Source of the DNA: Deltaproteobacteria bacterium
GTDB taxonomy: Bacteria > Myxococcota_A > UBA9160 > UBA4427
DNA length: 5,702 nt
Reading direction: 5' to 3'
NCBI GenBank assembly: GCA_011051925.1
Contig: DRKE01000188.1
Span: 1-5,702 of the forward strand
A program made the translations under genes and the position numbers. Shown here in pieces: positions 5,444 through 5,702 of the stretch; position 1 is the first letter of the stretch; every line of letters starts with the position of its first letter. The notes under the pieces are model-generated. The model saw only the letters and a list, made by a program, of their open reading frames with translations, ran no database searches and was not told the DNA's origin.

Positions 5444-5702
5444 CTACCAGGTGAAGGCGATATCGGCTCCGCAGCTGCGCGGGTCCTTCACGAAGTTGAT
5501 GATGACCCCGCGAAACCGGGATACGTCGAAGGCATAGCTCTTGACCCGCTCGTCCAGGACATTGCGGCACCATCCGGTCAGCCTGATGCCCGAATCGCGC
5601 GGGCTGTAGGCCAGGCTGACGTTGTGCAGGATGTATCCCCTCTGTCCGAGCGTGAAGGCGGGCAGCGTCGAGCCATCCACGCGTGCCGGTCCGCGCCCTT
5701 CG
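5444..5702 (-). CDS. TonB-dependent outer-membrane receptor, C-terminal end (partial)
   Basis: The frame enters from the right edge with no start and ends at TAG (5446-5444), leaving the last 85 residues. They show the closing beta-strands of a TonB-dependent receptor barrel: an aromatic strand G-Y-I-L-H-N-V-S-L-A-Y, then L-T-G-W-C-R-N-V-L-D-E-R matching the conserved N-x-x-D-x-x-Y/F turn, an F-D-V-S segment, the D-P-R-S-C-G motif common before the last strand, and a final strand ending in A-F-T-W. The aromatic last residue is the usual outer-membrane insertion signal. Such receptors take up siderophores, cobalamin, glycans or other ligands using TonB energy; the ligand cannot be told because plug and most of the barrel lie outside. 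GTG at 5680 is an internal codon, not a start, since seven open in-frame codons precede it up to the edge. Confidence 0.85.
   Translation of the reverse strand, partial: EGRGPARVDGSTLPAFTLGQRGYILHNVSLAYSPRDSGIRLTGWCRNVLDERVKSYAFDVSRFRGVIINFVKDPRSCGADIAFTW

Noticed and set aside
3906..5573. 555-codon minus-strand open frame opposite the sulfatase-like gene
   Set aside because: The plus strand carries unmistakable sulfatase-family motifs throughout, and the antisense product has composition typical of a shadow frame.

Overview
This 5.7 kb window is GC-rich bacterial DNA from a Gram-negative organism. Two genes carry lipoprotein signal sequences, one encodes a membrane-anchored periplasmic enzyme of the alkaline phosphatase superfamily, and one encodes the C-terminal end of a TonB-dependent outer-membrane receptor. 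The enzyme type, long repeat lipoproteins and high GC resemble myxobacterial/deltaproteobacterial or planctomycete-type genomes, but no marker here fixes the phylum. I see no tRNA, rRNA, CRISPR array, transposase or integrase.

Layout, left to right. (1) Positions 1-37: the first 12 codons of a probable leftward gene with a good Shine-Dalgarno sequence. (2) 38-210: an AT-richer divergent intergenic region with several copies of TCTATC, a stem-loop and a 16-bp palindrome. (3) 211-1476 (+): a lipoprotein made of about eight units of a ~33-residue helical repeat with the core D-P-x-x-A-x-x-W; no known family recognised. (4) 1477-1508: a short convergent gap with a symmetric stem-loop. (5) 1509-3779 (-): a 756-residue lipoprotein with about 15 tetratricopeptide (TPR) repeats. 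(6) 3780-3923: a divergent intergenic region with a long inverted repeat. (7) 3924-5342 (+): a sulfatase-like hydrolase/transferase anchored by one N-terminal membrane segment, with Thr where true sulfatases have the formylglycine Cys. (8) 5343-5443: a convergent gap with hairpins. (9) 5444-5702 (-): the C-terminal 85 residues of a TonB-dependent receptor, cut by the window edge.

Neighbouring genes alternate in direction, so there is no operon; the two divergent intergenic regions are where shared regulation could act. All four recognisable products belong to the cell envelope. The most informative pair is the sulfatase-like enzyme and the divergent TPR lipoprotein: in many relatives of the enzyme a TPR region follows the same C-terminal LRALGY motif in one polypeptide, so here the two parts may be encoded separately. 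The substrate is unknown, and the active-site Thr argues for phospho-group chemistry or an undescribed reaction rather than classical sulfate-ester hydrolysis.
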